The translations under genes and the position numbers were made by a program. Below are positions 8,748 to 16,783 of a stretch of 64,000 bases of DNA, piece by piece. Position 1 is the stretch's first letter, and each line of letters starts with the position of its first letter. This stretch comes from JAICMB01 sp035295125 (GTDB taxonomy: Bacteria > Acidobacteriota > Terriglobia > Bryobacterales > Bryobacteraceae), in the NCBI GenBank assembly GCA_035295125.1, contig DATGJP010000095.1, positions 441,042 to 505,041 on the forward strand, given 5' to 3'. The notes below the pieces were generated by a model. The model made no database searches, was not told the origin of the DNA, and worked only from the letters and a program-made list of their open reading frames with translations.

Positions 8748-9125
8748 GTTGGTTACCTCGCTATCTCCAAAGTAGGAGCACTGCTGAATTTACCATAGAT
8801 CCACTGGGTCAGGTAAACCTTTTTTAAGGTTCCCAAACGGCGCGGATCTGGGCGGCTTTCGAGCCGACCGGCATCACTTCCTCAGCGGTTCGGCTTTCCT
8901 CTAACAGTGCGCCCAGATCGCGATTCGTTACACGGCTGGAGCAAATTTGAGCCGTGCCCTCCGTCCGGCTCTTTCCGTGTCCTTCTTCGTCATCCTCACT
9001 GGATATGTGGAACGACTCGCCCAGGTGTTACATGCCCGCCACACCCGTAAACTATTGAAACCTCAAATTCCTCTGCTTCGTCGGAGTTCCTTGGTATACT
9101 TGCTTGTAGCCCCCGTAAACCTATC
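8748..9125. other. Intergenic region between tssB (minus) and the NHL protein gene (plus)
   Basis: This 378-base gap should hold both divergent promoters. On the plus strand TATACT at 9095-9100, preceded by TG one base upstream (extended -10 pattern), is a fair -10 box for the gene starting at 9126. For tssB I see no convincing -35/-10 pair and no clear sigma-54 site. A short hairpin AACCTT-TTTT-AAGGTT lies at 8816-8831. A 68-codon open frame without a good start codon is listed separately. Confidence 0.5.
8824..9027 (-). pseudogene. Open frame without start codon, possible gene remnant
   Basis: On the minus strand an open frame of 67 sense codons runs from just after a stop at 9028-9030 to a TAA at 8824-8826. 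Its translation has a protein-like second half (NRDLGALLEESRTAEEV followed by MPVGSKAAQIRAVWEP) but the only ATG lies 17 codons from the end. It might be the surviving 3' end of a gene broken upstream of the T6SS operon, or simply a chance frame. I do not recognise a family. Confidence 0.2.
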
Positions 9126-11948
9126 ATGAAGAAGTGTTTTATCGTTCTTGTTCTAACCTCGGCCGCGGCCATCGGTGCTGACTTTATGACCGGCCAGGCA
9201 GCGCGCGGCGTGATCGGACAGAAGAATTTTACGGCTCTCGACAGCGGCGACACAGCGGTCACGAATAACGGTACGCAATATACCCTTGGGGCCGTGAGCG
9301 GACTGGCTTTCGCCAATGACACGCTCTTCGTCGTCGATTCGAATCGCATCGCCGCCACGCCGGTTCAGAATCGCGTGATGATTTACAAAGGGATGTCCAA
9401 GCGGCTCCCCGCGCCCACCGCGGAGATCATTCCTAGCGGTTACGTTCGTTGTCCTTTGTGTATTGGTGATCCCAACGTGGGTACCGGCGCCGACCTCGAA
9501 GTGGGCCAAACCGATTTCACGGGGGTCGGTTTCGCCTCCCCACCCACCCAATCCAGTTTTCGCACCCCCACCGGTGTGGCCTCGGACGGCATACGCCTTG
9601 TGGTCGCCGACACGGACAACAACCGCGTCCTCATCTGGCTTAATCTGCCCACGACCAATGGACAACCCGCCGATCTCGTCCTGGGCCAAAAAGACTTTGT
9701 GAGCGTTCAGCCGGCCGTTACCAACAGCTCGTCGTTTCGCGGTCCACAGGGCGTTTGGATTCAGGGCAACAAGCTTTTCGTTGCCGACGCCCAGAACAAT
9801 CGCATCATGATCTGGAACAACTTTCCCACCACTAACAATCAGCCGGCCGATGTGGTGCTGGGACAGCCCAGCTTCACTAGCGCTCCCTCCCCCTTGAACT
9901 TGCCTCCCCCCGCGCCGAATACGCTGGCCTTACCGGTTTCCGTCACGAGCGACGGAACGCGTCTGTACGTAACGGATTTGGGCAACAATCGCGTTCTCAT
10001 CTGGAACACCATCCCAACCTCAAACGGACAGGCCGCCGACCTGGTCATCGGCCAGCCCGATATGAAGAGCAACGTCGAGAACAACGCCGCGTCGTATAAC
10101 AGCAGTGGGGTTGGTACGAGTGTGCTTTGTGCTTCGAATGGCACGGATTCCAATAACAATCCAACGTTCCCGCAACGCTGCGCCGCTACTCTCAGCTTTC
10201 CGCGTTACGCGCTCTCGGATGGCACCAGGCTCTTCATCGCTGACGGCGGCAACGACCGCATCCTTGTATACAACACCATTCCAACCGCGAACAGTCCGCG
10301 AGCCGATGTAATTATCGGCCAACCGGACGAGGGGTCGGACAATACCACCGACAGCACCGACACATTCTTTCCTGATTCCAACATTGGCCGCTCCAGCGCC
10401 GATACGATCCGCACACCCCTGTCGTTGGCGTGGGACGGCACGAACTTATACGCCAGCGATCCGTTCGACATGCGCGTCCTCGTTTATACTCCCGGCGCCG
10501 CGATCGTTCCCGTTAACGGCTTCCGCAATTCCGCGAGCCAGACCGTGTACGCCTTGGGTAGTGTCACGTTTAGCGGCACCATCAACGCCGGCGACACAGT
10601 GACAATCACGATTCAGGGACCTGGCCAAACGGCCGGAATCGACTACAAGTACACGGTGGTAAAGACCGACACGATCGTCACCATCATCCAGGCCCTGGTC
10701 GGACTGATTAACGCCAATAATGGCGACCCCAACGTATTTGCCCGCGACAACTCCGCTTTCGCCCAGTTGGTTTTGACCGCAAAACAGGGCGGCGCAGCCG
10801 GCAACAGTATCCAATTGACGACTTCCACATCGACGAATGCCCAAATCGTAGCCACGACATCGGGAGCTACTTTGAACGGCGGCAACAATGCCGCCGAGCT
10901 GGCGCCCGGGACGCTGATCAGTTTGTTCATCGATCCGAACAGCGGCTTTACGATCAGTGACGAGACCGCTTCCGCCGACACCACTAAGCCCTGGCCGAAC
11001 CAATTAGGCGGCGTCGAGCTTTATGTCGACGGCAACCGTGCTCCGATAAGCTACGTGTCGCCAACGCAGATCAATGCCCAGCTCTCCTGGGATGTGAACG
11101 ACGCCAGCAGCGTCAGCGCGTATTTGCGCATCGTCCGCAAGGATGGAACGGTTCAGTTCACCACGCCTGTCGCAATTCCGGTGGTGGGGGAAAACCCGGG
11201 CATCTTCGCCGACATGGGCCAGGATCCCCGGCCTGCGCTCGCTTATCATGCCACCAGCAACGCCATCGCGGTGATTTCGGTAGACGGCACCATTACGGCA
11301 AATGACGTCGCCACAATTACAATTGATGGCCGCTCCTACAGCTATACGGTCCAGAGTTCTGACACGCTCGACAGCATTCGCGATGCGTTGATCGCGGAGG
11401 TCAACGCGAATCCGGAGGAACGTGTGGTCGCTTCCGCCGCCGGGCAGTACGATCGCATTATTCTGACAGCCAAGGTCGCAGGACCGGATGGCAACGGCAT
11501 CGCCATAGGAAGCAGCACCAGCGCCAGTGCCTCCGTGACGATCACAGTGCTGAACAGCGCTACTTGTTGCTCTGGCACGGCAGGAGCGCCCGTTACCGCG
11601 GATAATCCGGCAATCGCAGGCGAAGTGATTAAGATTTACGCAACGGGCCTCGGCATCGTGGGCCCCAGCGATGACGCGAAATTCGCCGAGCAGACCGGAA
11701 TCCCGTATAGCTTTACCGGTCTCAACACGCCGAACTCCCCTGTCGCCGACGCAGAAATTGGAGGCCTGACCGCGACGGTCCTGTTCTCCGGACTGAAGTA
11801 CGGAACCGTCGGCGTTTACGAGGTCTGGCTACAAATTGATTCGACCGTTCCGACCAACCCGCAGACCCAGTTGTTCATTGCCCAGGATGTCTTCACGAGC
11901 AACATCGTAACCATACCGGTGGTGAATCCCAACCCGCCGTCGCAATAG
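9126..11948 (+). CDS. Secreted NHL-repeat protein with Solibacter-type C-terminal domain
   Basis: A 940-residue exported protein with a signal peptide (MKKCFIVLVLTSAAAIGADF). Residues about 55-455 contain at least four NHL-like blades, each marked by NNRVLIWN-x-(L/I/F)PTTNGQPADLVLGQ variants, suggesting a beta-propeller. Two copies of a module of roughly 95 residues follow: GTINAGDTVTITIQG (about 480-575) and GTITANDVATITIDG (about 720-810). The second sits inside a domain resembling TIGR03437 (VELYVDGNRAPISYVSPTQINAQ, about 635-660, resuming with PAIAGEVIKIYATGLGIV). Function is unknown; extracellular binding or scaffolding is an inference. Confidence 0.8.
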   Translation: MKKCFIVLVLTSAAAIGADFMTGQAARGVIGQKNFTALDSGDTAVTNNGTQYTLGAVSGLAFANDTLFVVDSNRIAATPVQNRVMIYKGMSKRLPAPTAEIIPSGYVRCPLCIGDPNVGTGADLEVGQTDFTGVGFASPPTQSSFRTPTGVASDGIRLVVADTDNNRVLIWLNLPTTNGQPADLVLGQKDFVSVQPAVTNSSSFRGPQGVWIQGNKLFVADAQNNRIMIWNNFPTTNNQPADVVLGQPSFTSAPSPLNLPPPAPNTLALPVSVTSDGTRLYVTDLGNNRVLIWNTIPTSNGQAADLVIGQPDMKSNVENNAASYNSSGVGTSVLCASNGTDSNNNPTFPQRCAATLSFPRYALSDGTRLFIADGGNDRILVYNTIPTANSPRADVIIGQPDEGSDNTTDSTDTFFPDSNIGRSSADTIRTPLSLAWDGTNLYASDPFDMRVLVYTPGAAIVPVNGFRNSASQTVYALGSVTFSGTINAGDTVTITIQGPGQTAGIDYKYTVVKTDTIVTIIQALVGLINANNGDPNVFARDNSAFAQLVLTAKQGGAAGNSIQLTTSTSTNAQIVATTSGATLNGGNNAAELAPGTLISLFIDPNSGFTISDETASADTTKPWPNQLGGVELYVDGNRAPISYVSPTQINAQLSWDVNDASSVSAYLRIVRKDGTVQFTTPVAIPVVGENPGIFADMGQDPRPALAYHATSNAIAVISVDGTITANDVATITIDGRSYSYTVQSSDTLDSIRDALIAEVNANPEERVVASAAGQYDRIILTAKVAGPDGNGIAIGSSTSASASVTITVLNSATCCSGTAGAPVTADNPAIAGEVIKIYATGLGIVGPSDDAKFAEQTGIPYSFTGLNTPNSPVADAEIGGLTATVLFSGLKYGTVGVYEVWLQIDSTVPTNPQTQLFIAQDVFTSNIVTIPVVNPNPPSQ

Positions 11949-11973
11949 TGGAAGGGCGGAGCACCTGGTTTTA

Positions 11974-11989
11974 GTCCACTTTTGTGGAC
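11974..11989. terminator. Small hairpin between convergent genes
   Basis: GTCCAC (11974-11979), a TTTT loop and GTGGAC (11984-11989) form a six-pair stem in the 69-base gap between two convergent genes. It could serve as a weak bidirectional terminator, but there is no U-run after the stem in either direction. Confidence 0.35.
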
Positions 11990-12017
11990 CGCTGAGTCGC
12001 CGGCGACAGCAGGAGAA

Positions 12018-12659
12018 TTAATTGAAACGGGCCTTCAACCTGTCCTTCACCACATCCCAGACCCGCTCCGCCACTCGCTCCGGCGAGCCCTCGCCATCAA
12101 TCAACCGGACCCTTAGCGGCTCCCGCGCCGCCAGTGCGTGATAAGCCTCCCGCACCTTGCGATGGAATTCCAGCGCCTGCTCATCCAGCCGCGACTCACT
12201 CACGTCACCCTGTTTCTGGTTTCGTAACCGCGCCCGCCGGAGCCCTGCTTCCGCGTCAATATCGACCACTAGCGTCAAATCCGGCTTGACCCCATGACAA
12301 GCAATGCGGTCGACATCCATCACGACATCGATACCAAGACCCCGCCCTGCTCCCTGGTATGCAATTGTAGAGTCGGTGAACCGATCGGACACGACAATCT
12401 GCCCCGCTGCCAAAGCCGGCAAGATCCACTGCTCCACGTTCTGCGCACGCGCCGCAAACATGAGCAGTAACTCGGCGGTGGGACACAACTCCTGGTTCGT
12501 CGGATCGAGAAGAATTCGCCGGATCTGCTGACCGATGGGGGTCCCGCCAGGTTCGACGCTTTCGAGCACCGCATAACCAGCGTTCCGAAGTCTCTGGGCA
12601 AGCAGCCGGGACTGAGTCGACTTACCGCTCCCGTCAGGACCTTCAAACGTGATGAACAT
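12018..12659 (-). CDS. tmk: Thymidylate kinase
   Basis: This 213-residue protein phosphorylates dTMP to dTDP. It has the P-loop FEGPDGSGKSTQ (residues 4-15), the dTMP-binding LESVEPGGTPIGQQIR block, and the VSDRFTDSTIAYQGAGRG segment (about 91-108). The lid region (RRARLRNQKQGDVSESRLD) follows. Its ATG shares one base with the stop codon of udg, so the two are co-transcribed. No abnormality is seen. Confidence 0.96.
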   Translation of the reverse strand: MFITFEGPDGSGKSTQSRLLAQRLRNAGYAVLESVEPGGTPIGQQIRRILLDPTNQELCPTAELLLMFAARAQNVEQWILPALAAGQIVVSDRFTDSTIAYQGAGRGLGIDVVMDVDRIACHGVKPDLTLVVDIDAEAGLRRARLRNQKQGDVSESRLDEQALEFHRKVREAYHALAAREPLRVRLIDGEGSPERVAERVWDVVKDRLKARFN

Positions 12660-13408
12660 CAGTCATAGACAAAGTGCAGGACCTTCTTCAGATCTTCCCA
12701 GGCTTCGCGCTTCGCGTTCTGATTGTAGGGGCGCAGCAGGTATGAAGGATGGTATGTCACCATCACGGGAATGTCGCGCCACTTATGCCACTTCCCACGC
12801 AGCTTCATGACACCGTCCTTAGTGCCCAATAGCGCTTTCGCGGCGGTCGACCCCAGCGCGCAGATCGCCTTGGGACGAATGGCCGCGATCTGCCGGAACA
12901 GGAACTGGCCGCATACCTCCATTTCGTCGGGAAAAGGAGTGCGATTCTCAGGAGGCCGGCATTTGACGACGTTGCAGATGTAAATGTCTTTGCGAAGAAT
13001 CGGAATGCCTTCCTTCTTGGCCGTCCCTTCAATCATCTGAGTGAGAAGTTGGCCGGCCCGGCCGACGAACGGCAGTCCCTGCTCGTCCTCGTCGGCCCCT
13101 GGGCCTTCCCCTACAAACACCAGCGGCGCCTGCTCATTGCCCACGCCGAAGACAATCTTGTTGCGGCCTTCGTGCAGACGACACCGTTTGCAGTCACCTA
13201 TATCATCCGCGATTGCGAGCAGATTGTCATGAGCCGGCGCCAGGGGAAGTACTACGAGTTCACTCGCAGGGGCGGGAGCATGATCGGGAACTGGCGCGGT
13301 TGCGGGAGTAGCTGGAGGTGGGGCAGGCGGTTCCGCCTGCCGATAGATCTCCTTAAATCCGAGATCCTGATAAAACTCGAGATACTGCCGGAGTTTCTCT
13401 TCCGTCAT
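12659..13408 (-). CDS. udg: Uracil-DNA glycosylase, family 4 (4Fe-4S type)
   Basis: A 249-residue enzyme that excises uracil from DNA. It has the family 4 motif GEGPGADEDEQGLPFVGRAG (about residues 98-117), the cysteine ligands CKRC near residue 73 and C-x(16) further on in CNVVKCRPPENR and EVCGQF, and the active-site HPSYLLRP near the end. The N-terminal 40 residues form a helix typical of acidobacterial and related versions, joined by a Pro/Ala linker (about residues 23-50). That linker contains a copy of the local hairpin repeat (13321-13342). Confidence 0.92.
   Translation of the reverse strand: MTEEKLRQYLEFYQDLGFKEIYRQAEPPAPPPATPATAPVPDHAPAPASELVVLPLAPAHDNLLAIADDIGDCKRCRLHEGRNKIVFGVGNEQAPLVFVGEGPGADEDEQGLPFVGRAGQLLTQMIEGTAKKEGIPILRKDIYICNVVKCRPPENRTPFPDEMEVCGQFLFRQIAAIRPKAICALGSTAAKALLGTKDGVMKLRGKWHKWRDIPVMVTYHPSYLLRPYNQNAKREAWEDLKKVLHFVYD
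13321..13342. repeat. Hairpin repeat copy (family B) inside udg
   Basis: GCAGGCGGTTCCGCCTGC, a perfect nine-pair palindrome, is the core of a repeat found otherwise only between genes in this window. Here it lies in frame in the Pro/Ala linker of udg (residues near RQAEPPAPP). Confidence 0.7.
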
Positions 13409-13413
13409 GTCTT

Positions 13414-13453
13414 GTAACGCAGGATGGCATCCTGCCGCCGATTGGCAATCGGC
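13414..13453. repeat. Double-hairpin repeat, family A
   Basis: GTAACGC is followed by two adjacent stem-loops: GCAGGATGGCATCCTGC (13419-13435) and GCCGATTGGCAATCGGC (13437-13453). The same architecture occurs at 18624-18664 and at the ends of the element at 32591-32797. Confidence 0.75.
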
Positions 13454-13542
13454 GCTGCTCTGCGTTCATCAGCTCCACTCGTTGCCGGGGGAGCAGCGGC
13501 ACACGAAAACGCGCGCACACACTCACTCCGACTGAATTCGCC

Positions 13543-13568
13543 GGGCAGTCGAAACCGCCTGCTCCACC
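13543..13568. repeat. Hairpin repeat, family B (degenerate copy)
   Basis: On the minus strand this reads GGTGGAGCAGGCGGTTTCG followed by ACTGCCC. It matches the family B consensus except for a broken right arm. Confidence 0.55.
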
Positions 13569-13763
13569 AAGCGGGGTAGCTGCAACGCAAAAACGAACCG
13601 CCGGCGCAGACGTCTTCGCTAGCGCATTTCTGGTGACACCCAAAGGAAGGCTGAATGCCTTCTACACCCTTCCACATAATCCAAATCTTAGAAGGACTCG
13701 CAGAGTCACAGGCTGTGTAAGACTGTTCCACCGAATCCAAAGCCTCGTCTATACAGCCCACGT

Positions 13764-14978
13764 TCAGTTCTCGACAGTACATTTTCCCCGCAGCTTCAAC
13801 ACCTGATCAAGAATGCGGTCCGCAAGTTCCCGCTTCGAAGCGCGACCCAAGACCACCGCTTCTCCCGACCGGCCGACCAACACCACCTCATTCTGATCCG
13901 AGTCGAAACCAGTTCCGTCACGGCCAACCAGGTTCCCGACAATCAAGTCGCAGTTCTTGGACACCAGTTTCCTACGGGCCTCCGCCTCCAGGTTCTGCGT
14001 CTCCGCGGCAAAGCCGATCAGCAGCCGCTCGCCTTTCACGCGTCCCAGTTCCGCCAGAATATCCCGATTCGGCTCCAGTTCGAGCGTCATGCCGGAGCCC
14101 GTCTTCTTGATCTTCTGATCGCTCCTACCCGCGACATGATAATCCGCCACCGCGGCGGCTTTAATCACGATGGTGGCGGCGACCATATTCTGCATCACGG
14201 CTTCATACATCTCGCTCGCTGTCTGCACTCGAACCATCGACACGTTCGACGGCGGAACAATGTTCGTCGGACCTGAAACCAGCACAACCCGGGCTCCCCG
14301 CTGTATCGCCGCCTCGGCAAGCGCATAGCCCATTTTTCCGCTCGATCGATTTGTAATGAACCGCACCGGATCGATCGGCTCCTGGGTCGGACCCGCCGTC
14401 ACCAGGACCGTCTCGCCCTCCAGGTCTCGCCCGCGCAAAAACAAACCGGCTACAGCATCCGCAATTCGAGCCGGCTCGGCGAGGCGTCCCGGCCCTACCA
14501 TCCCGCAGGCAAGCATTCCGTCGTCCGGCTCCACGATGACGTGTCCGCGCAACCGCAACGTAGCGACGTTCGCACTCGTGGCGGCGTGCCGCCACATGTT
14601 GGTGTTCATCGCGGGAGCCAGCACCACCGGACCCGTGAATGCGAGATACATGGTGGTAAGGAAATCGTCCGCGCCCCCATGGGCCAACCGCGAGAGCAGA
14701 TCCGCGGTCGCCGGCGCGACGACGAGCACATCGTGCTCCTGAGCCACCCCGATATGCTCCACGGCGCTCGAAAGCGTATCCGCGGCAGACGCTGACGAAA
14801 ACAAATCGGTGATGACCTTGTTTCCCGTGAGAGCGGCGAACGTAAGCGGTTGCACGAACTGCTGCGCTGCCGCCGTCATGACCACCTGAACACGAAACCC
14901 GCGCTCCATGAGAGCGCGGGCCAGTTCACACGATTTGTATGCGGCTATTCCGCCGCCAACGCCAAGAACGGCATTCAT
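13764..14978 (-). CDS. coaBC: Bifunctional phosphopantothenoylcysteine decarboxylase / phosphopantothenate-cysteine ligase
   Basis: A 404-residue fusion that performs two steps of coenzyme A synthesis. The CoaC half (about residues 1-180) shows GVGGGIAAYKSCELARAL, the active-site His in AVEHIGVAQ, the APAMNTNMW motif and the substrate-clamp LACGMVGPGRLAEP. The CoaB half begins at about 190 with VTAGPTQEPIDPVRFITNRSSGKMGYALA and has the AAVADYHVA and KIKKTG segments. It overlaps rpoZ by four bases (ATGA), as in many bacteria where gmk, rpoZ and coaBC are adjacent. Confidence 0.96.
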   Translation of the reverse strand: MNAVLGVGGGIAAYKSCELARALMERGFRVQVVMTAAAQQFVQPLTFAALTGNKVITDLFSSASAADTLSSAVEHIGVAQEHDVLVVAPATADLLSRLAHGGADDFLTTMYLAFTGPVVLAPAMNTNMWRHAATSANVATLRLRGHVIVEPDDGMLACGMVGPGRLAEPARIADAVAGLFLRGRDLEGETVLVTAGPTQEPIDPVRFITNRSSGKMGYALAEAAIQRGARVVLVSGPTNIVPPSNVSMVRVQTASEMYEAVMQNMVAATIVIKAAAVADYHVAGRSDQKIKKTGSGMTLELEPNRDILAELGRVKGERLLIGFAAETQNLEAEARRKLVSKNCDLIVGNLVGRDGTGFDSDQNEVVLVGRSGEAVVLGRASKRELADRILDQVLKLRGKCTVEN

Positions 14979-15217
14979 TCGCCGACTTGTACGGTGTCGG
15001 TTTGGTCTCGTATCGGATCGTCGTATTTTACAAGTCCGCGCCGCACCTCTTCCATCGAGGCGATGGTGGGTTTCTTCGAAGTGGTCGGCAAAAACGAGCG
15101 TGCCCCGTTCTGCAGTTGCCGGGCGCGCTTGGCGGCCACAATAATAAAACGGTACGTGCTCTGCTCCGGATCGTCCGGAATTGCATACTGCGCGTTATTT
15201 CGAACTCTCTCAGCCAT
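14975..15217 (-). CDS. rpoZ: RNA polymerase omega subunit
   Basis: An 80-residue small basic/acidic protein with the omega signature YRFIIVAAKRARQLQNGARS (about residues 22-41) and the later KPTIASMEEVRRGLVKY. Omega binds the beta-prime subunit and aids polymerase assembly. It sits one base after gmk and overlaps coaBC by four bases, the classic location for rpoZ, which supports the call despite its small size. Confidence 0.93.
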   Translation of the reverse strand: MAERVRNNAQYAIPDDPEQSTYRFIIVAAKRARQLQNGARSFLPTTSKKPTIASMEEVRRGLVKYDDPIRDQTDTVQVGE

Positions 15218-15218
15218 T

Positions 15219-15872
15219 CTAAGAACCTTTCTCGACCTTAGCCGCTACCACCGCCCCGAAGCTCTCCAGGATCGGCTGCACCGCCTGCTCCATTCGTATC
15301 CTTCGAAGGCGCTCCGTGCGAATCACTGCTTCCAGCGCCGCCGCGCACTCATCCAGATCTTTGTTGATGAGCACGTAATCATACTGCTTATAATTCCGGA
15401 CTTCCTCCGCGGCGCCGCGTAACCGTCTTTCGATCACCTCGTCGGAATCCTGCGAACGAGCCCGAAGCCGTTGTTCCAAAACCTCGCGGGAGGGGGGAAG
15501 GACAAATATGGTGACCGCTTCGGGAAGTTTCCCTTTCAATTGTCGCGCACCCTGGACGTCGATGTCGAGTACCAGGTCCTTGCCCTGCCCGGCTGCGTCG
15601 GCCAGCGCCAACCTGCTGGTGCCGTAGTAGTTGCCGAACACGTTGGCATGTTCCAGGAATTCGTCGTGTCCCAGCCGCTGTTCGAACTCCTCCCTGGTGA
15701 TGAAGTGGTAGCTCTCCCCGTCGCGCTCGTCGCTGCGCGGCTCCCGGGTACTATACGAGATCGAGAACATCATTCGCGGCACGGTTCGCAAAATCCTGTG
15801 CACGAGGGTCGACTTACCCGATCCGGACGGCGCTGAAATAACGAATACAAGCGGGGATGGCGATGCGCTCAT
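15219..15872 (-). CDS. gmk: Guanylate kinase
   Basis: A 217-residue enzyme converting GMP to GDP. The P-loop SAPSGSGKST is at about residues 13-22, the GMP-binding SYSTREPRSDERDGESYHFI at 39-58, and the DIDVQGARQLK motif near 103. The NYKQYDYVLINKDLDECAAAL C-terminal block is also typical. It overlaps yicC by four bases, so it is probably translationally coupled within the same operon. Confidence 0.97.
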   Translation of the reverse strand: MSASPSPLVFVISAPSGSGKSTLVHRILRTVPRMMFSISYSTREPRSDERDGESYHFITREEFEQRLGHDEFLEHANVFGNYYGTSRLALADAAGQGKDLVLDIDVQGARQLKGKLPEAVTIFVLPPSREVLEQRLRARSQDSDEVIERRLRGAAEEVRNYKQYDYVLINKDLDECAAALEAVIRTERLRRIRMEQAVQPILESFGAVVAAKVEKGS

Positions 15873-16783
15873 TCCAGGTTCAGCGCCTGCTCTCGGATTT
15901 TCTCGATATCCGCCTTCGCTGCCAGTGCCAGGTCGGTAATTCGTAGCCCCAGGTCTCCAATTCCGCTCGTCTTGGACAGGATCGTGTTCGTCTCCCGATT
16001 CATTTCCTGTAGTAGGAAGTCAAGCTTCTTGCCGGCCTCGCCCCCCGCCTCCAGAATCGTATCGAGCTGCTTCGAATGAATCTTCAACCGGGCGATCTCC
16101 TCGCCGATATCGCTGCGGTCCGCCAATAACGCGGCCTCCTGCGCCAGGCGCTGAGGTTCCAGGTTCGTCCCCTTTAGAAGCTCTTTCAAACGTTCGTTCA
16201 GACGGGTTTGATAGGCGGGCAAGGCGTTTGCCCGAATTATCTCCAGCTCGCTGCAGGCCTCGCCGATCGCACGATTATGGAGGCGGATGACGGCCGTCAG
16301 TTCGTCCCCTTCGCGCGCCCGAAACTGGTTTAGTCTGTCGACAGCCTCTTCGAGCGTCACGACAAGATCTTTCTCTATCGCGGCATCGAGGGTTTGCTCC
16401 CCGGCGCCACTAAACATCCCGGGAATCCGAAACGCCTGGTTGATATCGGGCTCCGTCGCCAAGCCCTGTTCCGAGGAAACTTTGCGAAACGACGCCAGCC
16501 AACTCCGAAAGAGCGGCTCGTTCAGGGCGCCGCAATCAGCCTCCTCAGTGGGGACAAAGGAAGCGCGGATATCGATGTGCCCGCGCATCACGCCGCGTTT
16601 GATGGCTGCCCGCATTGCTCCTTCGAAGGGATCAAGCTCCGCCGGCAGGTGGAAGTGGAGGTCCAAGCCGCGATGGTTCAGGCTTTTCAGCGTGACGACG
16701 ATCTCGCCGTGCTCGGTGCTTTTCTGGATGCGCGCAAATCCGGTCATGCTGCGCACAGGTGCGGGCATTTTGACGACAGTCAT
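15869..16783 (-). CDS. yicC: YicC/YloC family protein (endoribonuclease-like)
   Basis: A 304-residue YicC family member. The N-terminal hallmark RSMTGFAR (residues 11-18) is followed by VTLKSLNHRGLDLHFHLP, and the C-terminal DUF1732 hallmark is GKKLDFLLQEMNRETNTILSK (about 256-276). YicC proteins have been described as endoribonucleases affecting small RNA and stress responses. Gene order yicC-gmk-rpoZ-coaBC is widely conserved. The start overlaps the upstream ABC exporter gene by four bases. Confidence 0.93.
   Translation of the reverse strand: MTVVKMPAPVRSMTGFARIQKSTEHGEIVVTLKSLNHRGLDLHFHLPAELDPFEGAMRAAIKRGVMRGHIDIRASFVPTEEADCGALNEPLFRSWLASFRKVSSEQGLATEPDINQAFRIPGMFSGAGEQTLDAAIEKDLVVTLEEAVDRLNQFRAREGDELTAVIRLHNRAIGEACSELEIIRANALPAYQTRLNERLKELLKGTNLEPQRLAQEAALLADRSDIGEEIARLKIHSKQLDTILEAGGEAGKKLDFLLQEMNRETNTILSKTSGIGDLGLRITDLALAAKADIEKIREQALNLE

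Larger units (their letters stand above)
13409..13763. other. Intergenic region between coaBC and udg, mostly repeats
   Basis: This 355-base gap holds a family A double hairpin (13414-13453) just upstream of udg and a degenerate family B copy (13543-13568, minus orientation). A 125-codon open frame crosses the gap on the minus strand (13405-13782) but shows no domain, runs through both repeats and overlaps both neighbours, so I treat it as non-coding. The promoter for udg-tmk should lie here; I see no clear -35/-10 pair. Confidence 0.55.

Noticed and set aside
13405..13782. 125-codon minus-strand open frame between coaBC and udg
   Set aside because: It crosses two hairpin repeats, overlaps both neighbours and shows no domain or protein-like pattern.
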